From Erysipelatoclostridium sp. AM42-17 (GTDB lineage Bacteria; Bacillota_I; Bacilli_A; Erysipelotrichales; Coprobacillaceae), in the NCBI RefSeq assembly GCF_003480255.1, contig NZ_QUIN01000001.1:62001-126000 (forward strand): a DNA stretch of 64,000 bases, in the 5' to 3' direction. Within the stretch, counting starts at the first letter, position 1. Each line of letters opens with the position of its first letter. Below the pieces are notes generated by a model that ran no database searches, had not been told where the DNA came from, and was given only the letters and a program-made list of their open reading frames with translations. The position numbers and the translations under genes are program-made. Of this stretch, positions 33,829 to 42,684 are shown one piece after another.

Positions 33829-35500
33829 TTGAACTTTAATAAAAGAAAATGTAACTTGATAAAATTTGTTGTCTTTTTTTCTTTGATTGCTGTAATAACA
33901 CTTAATACTACATTTGCTAGTGAAAGTGATAAAATGACGCAAGCTGAAAGAGAATTGTCGTCATTGACTCAAATTACCGAAGATGACATTAATCAAAAAA
34001 TGTCACAATTTTCAAAATACTACATAGAAAATGAAAAGAAAACCGCAGCTGTTATGAATGAAATCAACGATGATTTTATCAATGAACATTCTTATTATCA
34101 ATATCAGCTTTCTAATAAAAGTTATGAACAAATAAAAAAAGAATGTAGAGTGATACCAGATCCAACAATGAATACTATTTATGCAAAAGATTATTCATTA
34201 CCTACTTATAGTTATCATCATGAAAAAATTTCAAAAAAACAACTTACTAAAAAAATAATTTATGATACACCAATATATAATACACAGCTTACTCATAACT
34301 ATTGGAAAGAAGCTTATAGTGCTTATAAAACTTATAGTCAATATGATGAAAAGTCAGGACTTAATGATAATGAAATATTTAAAAATTACTTTTCTCAATT
34401 TTTAAATTCATTAAAAAATAAAGATGAGTTTTTTGAAACTTCTATAAAATCACATGTCGATAATATCTATTATCGAGTGAATGGACAAACAAAAGAAGAA
34501 ACAACTCAAGAAGCATTTGAAAATTATAAAAATGACTTATTAACACAAAGCAAAGCACAAGCGTTGTTGGATGAATACAATGAAAAATGTAAGGTATATA
34601 AACACAATTATTTATCACAAGTAGGTTATGAAAAGTATTTAAGATCAATTAATAATACAAAAGATACTTGGAAATTTAGTGAATATTGTCGTCTTGCTAG
34701 AAAAGGACTACTAGCAGGTATTCCAGAATATCCTACAAAACCTCATCATTATACTCAGTTGAAAACACAGGCAAACAAGATATTAGATGAACAAGATATT
34801 AGATGAAGTAGAATGGCACCAACAAATAACGTATACTTTATGTCAAAGTGAAACACCACAAATGATAACTTCATTAAATGCGTTTAAAACGCCCAAAGAT
34901 AAAATATTATCTTGGACATATACAACATTAGATTCATTATATAAAAAAGATATCTCATTTAATGAGCCTGTTTTGACAACTGAAAATAAAAATACATATA
35001 ATGATATTTTAGAAATTGATTATGATAGTCAATTTGTTGATCAAAGAAATACCATTATTAATTCATTGAAGAGTAAACTTGCTGAAAAATATAAATTAAA
35101 AGATTTTGGTGATAAGATTAGTGAAAATGCTCAATCTAAGTTAGGGTGTCGTTATTATTGGGGAGCGACAGGCGAAGATATGTTTGATTGCTCAGGTCTT
35201 GTTTATTGGGTTATGAATCATAGTGGTATTAAAATTGATCGTTTAACAGCAAATGGATATGCCTCTTTAGGTACAAAAATTAGAGATATTGATGATATGA
35301 TTCCAGGTGATGTTATTGCTTTGGGTAATGAACAAAGTTATGGACATATTGGTATTTATATAGGAAATAGTAAAGTAGTAGAAGCAATGGGTGAAGGTGA
35401 AACTTGTAAAGGTAATCATCCTCAACACGTTGTCAAGATAACAGATTTAACTCATTTTATACATGAAGATAAAAAATATGAAATAAGAAGATTATTTTAA
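33829..35500 (+). pseudogene. Secreted NlpC/P60 cell-wall hydrolase split by a 16-bp duplication
   Basis: The gene would encode about 550 residues: a signal peptide (CNLIKFVVFFSLIAVITLN, then TTFAS), a long helical tyrosine/lysine-rich region, and an NlpC/P60 domain (LGCRYYWGATGEDMFDCSGL with the catalytic Cys, and QSYGHIGIYIGNSK with the His). A direct 16-bp duplication at 34775-34806 shifts the frame, so the first part stops at 34806 and the peptidase part lies in another frame (to 35500). Removing one copy restores KILDEVEWHQQ. As it stands, the first part would be exported without the catalytic domain. A start at TTG 33829 fits the GGAG better than TTG 33823. Confidence 0.88.
34775..34806 (+). 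repeat. Tandem 16-bp duplication causing a frameshift
   Basis: ACAAGATATTAGATGA occurs twice in direct succession (34775-34790, 34791-34806). Sixteen is not a multiple of three, so the copy number sets the reading frame of the NlpC/P60 gene. Confidence 0.95.
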
Positions 35501-35522
35501 ATAATCTTTTATAACAAAACGA

Positions 35523-35561
35523 AAATTCAACAAATTATTTTTGATTTGTTGAATTTTTTTT
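35523..35561 (+). terminator. Rho-independent terminator
   Basis: AAATTCAACAAAT (35523-35535) and ATTTGTTGAATTT (35544-35556) form a 13-bp stem with a T-run. It isolates the molybdenum operon from the left. Confidence 0.9.
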
Positions 35562-35588
35562 ATTTATCGTTTAAATTATTAGGTGATG

Positions 35589-35610
35589 GTTATTCTTGAA
35601 CGAGAATAAC
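35589..35610 (+). promoter_or_regulatory. ModE-like palindromic operator upstream of moaA
   Basis: GTTATTCT and AGAATAAC are separated by six bases. Outer GTTAT/ATAAC and the six-base spacer follow the ModE box layout of E. coli. The site lies immediately before the moaA SD (GGAAGGAG), and the operon contains a ModE-like gene at 41094. Confidence 0.55.
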
Positions 35611-35622
35611 GGAAGGAGCACT

Positions 35623-36564
35623 ATGAAGGATTCATTTCAAAGAGAAATAGATTATTTACGCATATCGATTACCGATCGTTGTTATTATCAATGTTCATAC
35701 TGCAAAGTTGATTACCCATCTCATTTATCTCATCATGATATTTTAAGTTATGAAGATCTCATTAAGATTGTTAAGGCGGCTATTAAAGTTGGAATTACTA
35801 AATTTAAAATTACTGGTGGTGAACCGACACAAAGAAAAGGGTATCTTTATTTAATTTCCTCTTTGAAAAAAATAAAGGGTGTTCAATCAGTAACTTTAAC
35901 TACAAATGGTTCTCTTTTTACTAAACAAGATTTAAATTATTTAAAAAACATAGATATTGATGCTATTAATTTTTCACTTGATACACTAGATGAAAATGAG
36001 TATTTTTTGCTAACAAAACAGGATTGTCTTCAAAAAGTCCTTGATAACATTCTTTATGCTTATCATATTCAAATACCTGTTAAAATTAATTGTGTTGTAG
36101 ATGATACATTTCATCTTAAAAGATTACAATCGCTATTATCTTTTGTTAAAGATAAAGATATTTGTTTAAGATTTATTGAAATGATGCCGTTAAATCAAGA
36201 AAAGAGAACAAATCATTACCAACAAATAATAGATTATTGTCATCATTTTCAATACCATGTAGTGAACCAACAATTAGGTAATGGACCTGCTTATTACATT
36301 AAACTTCAAGGATATCTAGGTTACATTGGCTTTATTGATGCCCTCAACCATAAATTTTGTTTCAACTGTAATCGTATGCGACTTACAAGTACAGGTCAAC
36401 TTAAGCCATGCTTATTTTATAACAACACTATCGATTTGAAAGGCTTTGTTGATAATGAAGAAGAATTAATTAGACAATTTAAAAAAGCAATTAATTTAAA
36501 GCCTAAAGAACATCATTTTGAAGAGGGTAAAAGTTTAACAAAAATGAATGAAATAGGAGGTTAA
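35623..36564 (+). CDS. moaA: GTP 3',8-cyclase
   Basis: 314 residues from ATG 35623 (SD GGAAGGAG). Radical-SAM first step of molybdopterin synthesis, turning GTP into 3',8-cyclo-GTP with MoaC. The SAM cluster is TDRCYYQCSYC (Cys20, 24, 27), and the second C-terminal cluster is CFNCNRMRLTSTGQLKPC. The functionally important C-terminal Gly-Gly is present (NEIGG). FKITGGEPTQRKG is the SAM-binding GGE motif. First gene of a 16.6-kb plus-strand block; moaC follows after one base. Confidence 0.96.
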   Translation: MKDSFQREIDYLRISITDRCYYQCSYCKVDYPSHLSHHDILSYEDLIKIVKAAIKVGITKFKITGGEPTQRKGYLYLISSLKKIKGVQSVTLTTNGSLFTKQDLNYLKNIDIDAINFSLDTLDENEYFLLTKQDCLQKVLDNILYAYHIQIPVKINCVVDDTFHLKRLQSLLSFVKDKDICLRFIEMMPLNQEKRTNHYQQIIDYCHHFQYHVVNQQLGNGPAYYIKLQGYLGYIGFIDALNHKFCFNCNRMRLTSTGQLKPCLFYNNTIDLKGFVDNEEELIRQFKKAINLKPKEHHFEEGKSLTKMNEIGG

Positions 36565-36565
36565 T

Positions 36566-37045
36566 ATGGAATTTAGTCATTTTGATAGTCAAGGAAATGC
36601 AGTCATGGTAGATGTTTCACCTAAACAAGTTACATCACGTCAAGCATTAGCTTGTGGACAAATTAGAGTTAATCAGGACATTATTGATAAAATTGAAAAC
36701 AATTCAATGAGTAAAGGGGATGTTTTGTCAGTTGCTCGTATAGCAGGAATTATGGGCGTAAAAAAAACAAGTGACCTTATTCCTTTGTGTCATCCTTTAA
36801 TGATTAATAAAGTATCAATAGATTTTCATATTTATCATCAAAGTCAGACTATTGAAGCAATGTGTTTAGTGGCATGTGAGGGTAAAACCGGTGTCGAAAT
36901 GGAAGCTCTTCATGGTGTCAGTGTCGCTTTGCTTACTATTTATGATATGTGTAAAGCCGTAAGCAAAGATATGGAAATACAAGATATTCATCTTGTAAGC
37001 AAAAGTGGTGGAAAGAGTGGTGATTATCATTGGAAAAACAAGTAA
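36566..37045 (+). CDS. moaC: Cyclic pyranopterin monophosphate synthase
   Basis: 159 residues. It completes cyclic pyranopterin formation together with MoaA. Signs: MVDVSPKQVTSRQALACG, ARIAGIMGVKKTSDLIPLCH (the conserved IPLCHP) and GKTGVEMEALHGVSVALLTI with the catalytic region, then DIHLVSKSGGKSGDY. Length is normal. It is coupled to moaA (1-base gap) and overlaps the next start. Confidence 0.96.
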   Translation: MEFSHFDSQGNAVMVDVSPKQVTSRQALACGQIRVNQDIIDKIENNSMSKGDVLSVARIAGIMGVKKTSDLIPLCHPLMINKVSIDFHIYHQSQTIEAMCLVACEGKTGVEMEALHGVSVALLTIYDMCKAVSKDMEIQDIHLVSKSGGKSGDYHWKNK

Positions 37046-37968
37046 TGGCTTTATGTGTTTCTAAAAAGAAGGGAACTGCAAAAATACCCGTTGACCAAGT
37101 ACGTTTTATTGAAAATTATGGTTTGGATGGTGATGCTCATGCAGGCAATTGGCATCGACAAGTTTCATTGTTGTCTTATCAAACCAGAGAAGAATTTAAG
37201 CAAGAGGGAGCATTGGTTGAAGATGGTGCCTTTGGTGAAAATATGTTAGTTTCTGGTATTGATTTTACAAAACTAACGGTGGGTACTCGAATTCAAATAG
37301 GAGAAGTTTTATTAGAATTGACTCAGATTGGAAAAAGTTGCCATCACCATTGTGCAATTTATCATCAAGTTGGCCATTGTATTATGCCAACTCATGGTGT
37401 TTTTGCTAGGGTATTGCTTGGAGGAATGGTTCATGTTCACGATAAAATAAAGGTTATTGAAAATCATGATGAACGATTTCGAGTGGCAGTTGTGACATTA
37501 TCAGACAAAGCAAGTCAAGGGTTGAGAGAAGATTTAAGTGGTCCCTATATTCAAGATTATTTAACTAAGCATGGCTATTTGGTCACAAGTTTACAAGTTT
37601 TACCCGATGAACAAAAAATAATAGAAAAAGAACTTATTAATTTGAGTGATCGCTGTCAAAATGATTTAATTATCACTACTGGTGGTACAGGGTTAAGCGT
37701 GCGCGACGTTACTCCTGAAGCAACACGAGCTATCGCTACAAAAAATGTACCTGGAATCAGTGAAGCATTACGCTATGAATCAATGAAATATACACCACGA
37801 GCAATGTTATCTCGGGGGGTAAGTGTAATAAGGAATCAAACATTGATTGTTAATTTACCCGGAAGTTTAAAAGCTGTAAAAGAAAGTCTAGATATTATTG
37901 AATCATCTTTAAAACATGGATTAAATATTTTGAAAGATAGAGAGCATGAGTGTGGTCGACATGATTGA
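37045..37968 (+). CDS. MOSC-MogA/MoaB fusion protein
   Basis: About 307 residues from ATG 37045, which overlaps the moaC stop; a TTG at 37030 is possible. The first half is a MOSC domain (RFIENYGLDGDAHAGNWHRQ and the key cysteine in IGKSCHHHCAIY), which handles sulfur on molybdenum cofactors. The second half is a MogA/MoaB domain (VVTLSDKASQGLREDLSGP, IITTGGTGLSVRDVTPEATR, NLPGSLKAVKE), which adenylates molybdopterin before molybdenum insertion. The fusion joins insertion and sulfuration steps in one chain. The following modB starts inside its last codons. Confidence 0.93.
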   Translation: MALCVSKKKGTAKIPVDQVRFIENYGLDGDAHAGNWHRQVSLLSYQTREEFKQEGALVEDGAFGENMLVSGIDFTKLTVGTRIQIGEVLLELTQIGKSCHHHCAIYHQVGHCIMPTHGVFARVLLGGMVHVHDKIKVIENHDERFRVAVVTLSDKASQGLREDLSGPYIQDYLTKHGYLVTSLQVLPDEQKIIEKELINLSDRCQNDLIITTGGTGLSVRDVTPEATRAIATKNVPGISEALRYESMKYTPRAMLSRGVSVIRNQTLIVNLPGSLKAVKESLDIIESSLKHGLNILKDREHECGRHD

Positions 37969-38638
37969 TTTATCACCATTTTGGATTTCTTTAAAAACAG
38001 CAACTATAACGATTATTATTACATTTTTTTTAGGATTGTTTTTAGCAAGGTGGACATTAAATCGTAAATATGATTTAACTAAGATTATTTTGGATGGTTT
38101 ATTTACATTGCCTTTAGTTTTACCACCAACAGTTATGGGGTTTTTCTTATTAATGATTTTTGGTGTTAATCAACCAGTAGGCAGATTTTTTATACAAGTT
38201 TTTCACTATAAAATTGTATTTAGTTTTTCAGCTACAGTCATTGCAGCTGTTGCTATTTCTTTTCCATTAATGTACCGTAGTGCTAAAGGTGCTATAGAAC
38301 AGGTTGATCAGGATTTGATTGATGCTGGTAAAACATTAGGCATGTCACAAAGGAGAATTTTCTTTACAGTTATTCTTCCTGATGCTATGCCTGGCATCAT
38401 TAGTGGAGGTGTTTTAGCTTTTGCTAGAGGACTAGGAGAATTTGGTGCGACTGCCATGCTTGCTGGAAATATTGTTGATAAAACAAGAACTTTACCTTTA
38501 GCTGTTTATAGTGAAGTGATGTCAGGAAACATGAATGAGGCAAGTATTTATGTGTTTATTATTGTTACGATTTGTTTATTAGCTGTAGTTCTTGTTAATA
38601 TTTATCAGTATTATGTCAAGAAAAAAAGGAGTTATTAA
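37946..38638 (+). CDS. modB: Molybdate ABC transporter permease
   Basis: 230 residues with five or six membrane segments. ModB signs: FWISLKTATITIIITFFLGL, LFTLPLVLPPTVMGFFLL, and the EAA loop DAGKTLGMSQRRIFFTVILP followed by GGVLAFARGLGEFGATAML. It overlaps the MOSC-Mog gene by 23 bases and abuts modC, so translation is coupled. Confidence 0.95.
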   Translation: MSVVDMIDLSPFWISLKTATITIIITFFLGLFLARWTLNRKYDLTKIILDGLFTLPLVLPPTVMGFFLLMIFGVNQPVGRFFIQVFHYKIVFSFSATVIAAVAISFPLMYRSAKGAIEQVDQDLIDAGKTLGMSQRRIFFTVILPDAMPGIISGGVLAFARGLGEFGATAMLAGNIVDKTRTLPLAVYSEVMSGNMNEASIYVFIIVTICLLAVVLVNIYQYYVKKKRSY

Positions 38639-39286
38639 ATGAAACTAGAAGTAAAAATTTTTAAAAAACTTGCTGAATATGATTTAGATGTTAATTTCAC
38701 TGCCTGTGAAAATTATTTAGGATTAACGGGACCTAGTGGAAGTGGTAAAAGTATGATTCTAAAGTGCATTGCAGGAATTATGAAACCTGATGCTGGAAGA
38801 ATTGTTTTAGATGGTCAAGTTTTATTTGATAGTGAACTTAAAATTAATTTACCAGTTCAAAAAAGAAAAATTGGTTATATGTTTCAAAGTTATGCTTTAT
38901 TCAATAATATGACGGTTTATCAAAATATAGCAGCTCCTTTAAAGGCTCATCATGAAAAAAAAGCAATCATTGATGAAAAAGTTAAACAAATAATGAAAGA
39001 TTTTCACATTGAAGCACTTTCTTCGAGATATCCACGTCAATTAAGTGGAGGACAAAAACAAAGAGTTGCATTAGCTAGACTACTTGTATATGATACAAAA
39101 CTTGTTTTATTAGACGAGCCTTTTAGTGCTTTGGATGCCGAACTAAAGGAAACACTACTAAATGAAACTAAATCCAAATTACAGGGATATCATAAACCAT
39201 GTTTGTTTGTTTCACATAGTCCTCAAGAGATGGAATTCATGTGTAGCAATATATTAAAAATAAAAAAAGGGAGATTAGAGAAATGA
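38639..39286 (+). CDS. modC: Molybdate ABC transporter ATP-binding protein, short form
   Basis: 215 residues. Walker A is GPSGSGKSM, the signature is RQLSGGQKQRVALAR, and Walker B is LVLLDEPFSALD, then the switch FVSHSPQEM. The C-terminal TOBE (molybdate-sensing) domain of the 350-residue ModC of E. coli is missing, so molybdate feedback on the pump is not expected through this subunit. It abuts modB and overlaps modA by 4 bases. Confidence 0.93.
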   Translation: MKLEVKIFKKLAEYDLDVNFTACENYLGLTGPSGSGKSMILKCIAGIMKPDAGRIVLDGQVLFDSELKINLPVQKRKIGYMFQSYALFNNMTVYQNIAAPLKAHHEKKAIIDEKVKQIMKDFHIEALSSRYPRQLSGGQKQRVALARLLVYDTKLVLLDEPFSALDAELKETLLNETKSKLQGYHKPCLFVSHSPQEMEFMCSNILKIKKGRLEK

Positions 39287-40065
39287 AAAAAGTATTAAGT
39301 TTAATGTGTAGTTTATTATTGATTGTGACTTTATGTGGTTGTTCTACAAAATCACAGTCTAAGCAAAAAAAGGTAACTTTGACTTTAGCCGCAGCAGCAA
39401 GTCTAGAAAATATATTTGAAGATGAGCTTATTCCTCAATTTGAAAAGGAAAATCCTCAAATTAAAATTCAAGGTGTTTATGATAGCAGTGGAAAATTACA
39501 AATTCAGATTGAACAAGGATTAAAAGCAGATGTTTTCTTTTCTGCAGCAACAAAACAAATGAATGCTTTAGTTGATGAAAAATACATTGATTCTAAAGAT
39601 GTTATTAATTTATTAGAAAATAAACTTGTTTTAATTACTGGAAAAAAAACTGAAACAAATGTAAAAGATTTTAATGATCTTACTAAAGCAAGTACCATAG
39701 CAATTGGAGATCCTGATGTAGTTCCTGCTGGTCAATATGCAAAAATGGCATTAACTCATTTAGGTGTCTATGATCAATTAGTTAGTCGTTATAGCTTAGG
39801 TGGAAATGTAACAGAAGTATTAAATTGGGTTGCTAACTCCTCAAGTGAAGTAGGTATTGTTTATTCAACTGATGCTAAAAGTACCAATGATGTTAAAGTT
39901 CTTGCTACATGCAGTAACGATTTATTAGATGAACCTGTCATTTATCCAGTTTCTCAATTATCTACAAGCAAACATTCAAAAGAAGCTAAAAAGTTTGTTA
40001 AATTTATTCAAGATAAGTCATCTTTAAAATTATTTGAGAAATATGGTTTTACTATCAATAAATAG
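39283..40065 (+). CDS. modA: Molybdate-binding lipoprotein
   Basis: 260 residues with a lipoprotein signal (LLLIVTLCGCS, lipidated Cys at about 20). Binding-protein signs are LTLAAAASLENIFED, YDSSGKLQIQIEQGLKADVF, GDPDVVPAGQYAKMAL and ASSEVGIVYSTDA. It captures molybdate or tungstate outside the membrane for ModB/ModC. Gene order modB-modC-modA differs from the common modA-modB-modC. Confidence 0.94.
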   Translation: MKKVLSLMCSLLLIVTLCGCSTKSQSKQKKVTLTLAAAASLENIFEDELIPQFEKENPQIKIQGVYDSSGKLQIQIEQGLKADVFFSAATKQMNALVDEKYIDSKDVINLLENKLVLITGKKTETNVKDFNDLTKASTIAIGDPDVVPAGQYAKMALTHLGVYDQLVSRYSLGGNVTEVLNWVANSSSEVGIVYSTDAKSTNDVKVLATCSNDLLDEPVIYPVSQLSTSKHSKEAKKFVKFIQDKSSLKLFEKYGFTINK

Positions 40066-40070
40066 AGGTT

Positions 40071-41090
40071 ATGGATATGAAACAGATTAAAACTGTTGAC
40101 GCAATTGGACATGTATTATGTCACGATATAACACAAATTGTTAAAGACCAAGTTAAGGGTCCACGTTTTAAAAAAGGACATATTATTAAAAAAGAAGATA
40201 TTGAGGTTTTATTAAATTTAGGAAAAGAAAATCTTTATGTTTTTGAAAAAAATGAAAATATGATGCATGAAAATGATGCTGTTGAAGTGTTATGTAAGTT
40301 ATGTTTTAATGATTATATGGACAAAAGTGACATCAGTGAAGGAAAAATAGAACTGACAAGTCAAATAGATGGTTTATTTAAAGTGAATCGTGAAGAATTG
40401 CTTAAAGTCAATCGATTTGGTGAAATGATGATTGCGACAAGAAGGGGTAATATGCCTGTTAAAAAGGGAGATAAACTTGCTGGAATGCGTATTATTCCTC
40501 TTGTTATCGAAAAAAATAAAATGGAAGAAGTCAGTTCCTTGATTAATCATCCTATTTTACAAATCAAACCCTATAAGTTTAAAACAGCGGCTATTATCAC
40601 AACTGGTTCAGAAGTTTATAAAGGAAGAATAAAAGATACTTTTACACCTGTTATTATTGACAAATTAAAGGAATATGATGTTGAGGTGGTTTATCATAGT
40701 TTATCTTTAGATGATCATCAAATGACTACAAGTAAAATCAATGAAGCTTTAGCACAAGGAGTTGATATGGTTATTTGTACTGGTGGAATGTCAGTTGATC
40801 CAGATGATAAAACTCCTTTGGCTATCAAAAATAGCGGTGCCAAGATAGTAAGTTATGGCGCACCAGTTTTACCTGGAGCAATGTTTTTACTAAGTTATAA
40901 AAATAAAACACCTATTTTAGGATTGCCTGGTTGTGTTATGTATTCTAAAAGAACGATATTTGATATTGTTTTACCACGTATAGTAGCAGATGATCCCATT
41001 ACGAGTGATGAACTAGCATCCCTTGGAGAAGGTGGGCTATGTTTAAATTGTCCTGTTTGTACATTCCCTCATTGTGGATTATCAAGGTAA
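40071..41090 (+). CDS. MoeA-like molybdopterin-binding protein
   Basis: 339 residues. The C-terminal half holds a MoCF-biosynthesis domain (IITTGSEVYKGRI, then MVICTGGMSVDPDDKTP, then ILGLPGCVMYSKRT). The N-terminal half resembles the MoeA body, with KTVDAIGHVLCHDITQI. The very C-terminus carries a cysteine cluster, CLNCPVCTFPHCG, as in the clostridial forms. It probably inserts molybdenum or readies the cofactor for the hydroxylase. Five bases separate it from modA, three from the ModE-like gene. Confidence 0.85.
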   Translation: MDMKQIKTVDAIGHVLCHDITQIVKDQVKGPRFKKGHIIKKEDIEVLLNLGKENLYVFEKNENMMHENDAVEVLCKLCFNDYMDKSDISEGKIELTSQIDGLFKVNREELLKVNRFGEMMIATRRGNMPVKKGDKLAGMRIIPLVIEKNKMEEVSSLINHPILQIKPYKFKTAAIITTGSEVYKGRIKDTFTPVIIDKLKEYDVEVVYHSLSLDDHQMTTSKINEALAQGVDMVICTGGMSVDPDDKTPLAIKNSGAKIVSYGAPVLPGAMFLLSYKNKTPILGLPGCVMYSKRTIFDIVLPRIVADDPITSDELASLGEGGLCLNCPVCTFPHCGLSR

Positions 41091-41093
41091 AAT

Positions 41094-41441
41094 ATGTATA
41101 AAAATCCTAAACATTTTGATTTAAAAATAAGAATTTATAATGAGCATCCTGATTTTGGCAAAGGAGTTGTTCAATTAATGAACAAAACAAAAGAGTTTGG
41201 TTCATTATCTGGTGCTTATAAAGATATGAAAATGTCTAATTCTAAAGCGTGGAAAATATTAAATCGAGCAGAAAAAGATTTAGATATGGATTTGATATAT
41301 CGTGTTACAGGTGGTAAAAATGGCGGGAGTAGTAGATTGAGTGATGAAGGAAAAGTGTTGTTAGATAAATATCAATTGTTTGTAAATGATGTTGAAGATT
41401 ATGCAAAACAAAAGTTTAAGGAGATATTTGAAGATGAATAA
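41094..41441 (+). CDS. ModE-like winged helix regulator without molybdate-binding domain
   Basis: 115 residues. It matches the N-terminal DNA-binding part of ModE: KTKEFGSLSGAYKDMKMSNS, then KAWKILNRAEKDL, and the wing YRVTGGKNGGSSRLSDEGK. The C-terminal molbindin domains are absent, so it must sense molybdenum through a partner or some other signal. It probably acts on the GTTAT...ATAAC palindrome before moaA. It overlaps the DUF3343 gene by 8 bases. Confidence 0.88.
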   Translation: MYKNPKHFDLKIRIYNEHPDFGKGVVQLMNKTKEFGSLSGAYKDMKMSNSKAWKILNRAEKDLDMDLIYRVTGGKNGGSSRLSDEGKVLLDKYQLFVNDVEDYAKQKFKEIFEDE

Positions 41442-41661
41442 ACAAAAATATTTACTTATTACTTTTTATTCACTAGATCAAGCAATGGCTTTAGATGCCA
41501 TTGTCAATCAAGATCAAGGTCGCCTTATACCTAAACCAAGTATTGTTGATGCAGGTTGTGGTATGTGTTTTTCATGTCACTATCATGACAAAATTGCATG
41601 GCAAAAATATTTAAAAGATCATCAGATAAAATATGAAAAAATAGTTGAGGTGATGTTTTGA
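41434..41661 (+). CDS. Se/S-carrier-like protein (DUF3343)
   Basis: 75 residues from ATG 41434. DUF3343 proteins are small thiol proteins thought to carry selenium or sulfur. The core here is KYLLITFYSLDQAMALDA, then GRLIPKPSIVDAGCGMCFSC with three cysteines in CGMCFSC, where many relatives have fewer. Gene neighbours (selD, yedF, desulfurase) strengthen the link to selenium. It overlaps selD by one base and the ModE-like gene by 8. Confidence 0.85.
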   Translation: MNKQKYLLITFYSLDQAMALDAIVNQDQGRLIPKPSIVDAGCGMCFSCHYHDKIAWQKYLKDHQIKYEKIVEVMF

Positions 41662-42680
41662 TGAAAGATAAATTGTATTGTAAAAGTGGCGGTTGCAGTG
41701 CTAAGTTAGGTGCTAAAAAATTAAGTCATATTTTAGAAAAAATAGATAAGTATCCTAGTGATCAATTATTAGTAGGATTTGATAGTCATGATGATGGTGC
41801 CGTTTATCAAATTAATGAACATCAGGCGATTGTTTCTACACTAGATTTTTTTCCGCCTATGGTAGAAGATCCTTATTTATTTGGACAAATTGCTGCTACA
41901 AATGCATTAAGTGATATTTATGCAATGGGTGGGACACCGCTGACAGCTTTAAATATTGTTTGTTTTAATGATCATGATGATCTCAATATTTTAGGTAAAA
42001 TCATTGAGGGTGGTAATGACAAGTTAAAAGAGGCTCATGTTACCTTAGCAGGTGGTCACTCAATTCGTGATGAGTCAACAAAATATGGTTTAAGTGTAAC
42101 GGGGATGGTTGATCCGCACCGTATTTTGTCTAATAAAGACGTCCAAGAAAATGATGTTTTAATACTAACAAAGAAATTAGGCGTAGGATTGACCCTCAAT
42201 GCTGCAAGATTAAATGATGCCAGCAAAGACATGCTAGATGAAGTTTATCAAAGTATGACGCTTTTAAATAAATATGCCTATGATTTATTGAAAAAATATC
42301 GTATTCATGCTTTAACTGATGTTACCGGATTTGGTTTGTTAGTTCATCTAGATGAGATGCTCAATCATCAAAAAAGTGCTGTTATAGATAAAAATAAGAT
42401 TCCTTATTTTAAAGATTGTCCGTATTATGTTAATGAATTCTATTTGACAGGTGCAGCCCAACAAAATCGGCATGCTGTTGAGGACAAAGTTTACTTTGAT
42501 AAAGAGAATTTTATTTTGGAAGAAATTTTATACGATCCGCAAACGAGTGGGGGCTTGCTTGCTAGTGTACAAGAAGAAGATGTAGATATGATTATTGAAG
42601 ACTTTAAAAAGAAAGGCTATCAGTGTTATATCATTGGAAAAGTAATTAAAAAAGATCAATTTGATATATATGTGAGGTAG
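41661..42680 (+). CDS. selD: Selenide, water dikinase (selenophosphate synthetase)
   Basis: 339 residues from ATG 41661. It makes selenophosphate from selenide and ATP. The N-terminal active site is SGGCSAKLG with Cys12 and Lys15, matching E. coli Cys17 and Lys20; the codon is TGC, so no selenocysteine is needed. Other signs: DDGAVYQIN, STLDFFPPMVEDP, AATNALSDIYAMGGTPLTA, LTDVTGFGLLVHLDEM and YDPQTSGGLL. No selA, selB or selenocysteine tRNA is in the window, which fits (but does not prove) a role in labile-selenium hydroxylase maturation. Confidence 0.95.
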   Translation: MKDKLYCKSGGCSAKLGAKKLSHILEKIDKYPSDQLLVGFDSHDDGAVYQINEHQAIVSTLDFFPPMVEDPYLFGQIAATNALSDIYAMGGTPLTALNIVCFNDHDDLNILGKIIEGGNDKLKEAHVTLAGGHSIRDESTKYGLSVTGMVDPHRILSNKDVQENDVLILTKKLGVGLTLNAARLNDASKDMLDEVYQSMTLLNKYAYDLLKKYRIHALTDVTGFGLLVHLDEMLNHQKSAVIDKNKIPYFKDCPYYVNEFYLTGAAQQNRHAVEDKVYFDKENFILEEILYDPQTSGGLLASVQEEDVDMIIEDFKKKGYQCYIIGKVIKKDQFDIYVR

Positions 42681-42684
42681 AATA

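Noticed and set aside
34775..34806. CRISPR or other repeat array
   Set aside because: Only two directly abutting 16-bp copies with no spacers, inside a coding region.
41661..41720. SelD as a selenoprotein
   Set aside because: The active-site codon is TGC (Cys12), not TGA, and no in-frame TGA occurs in the gene.
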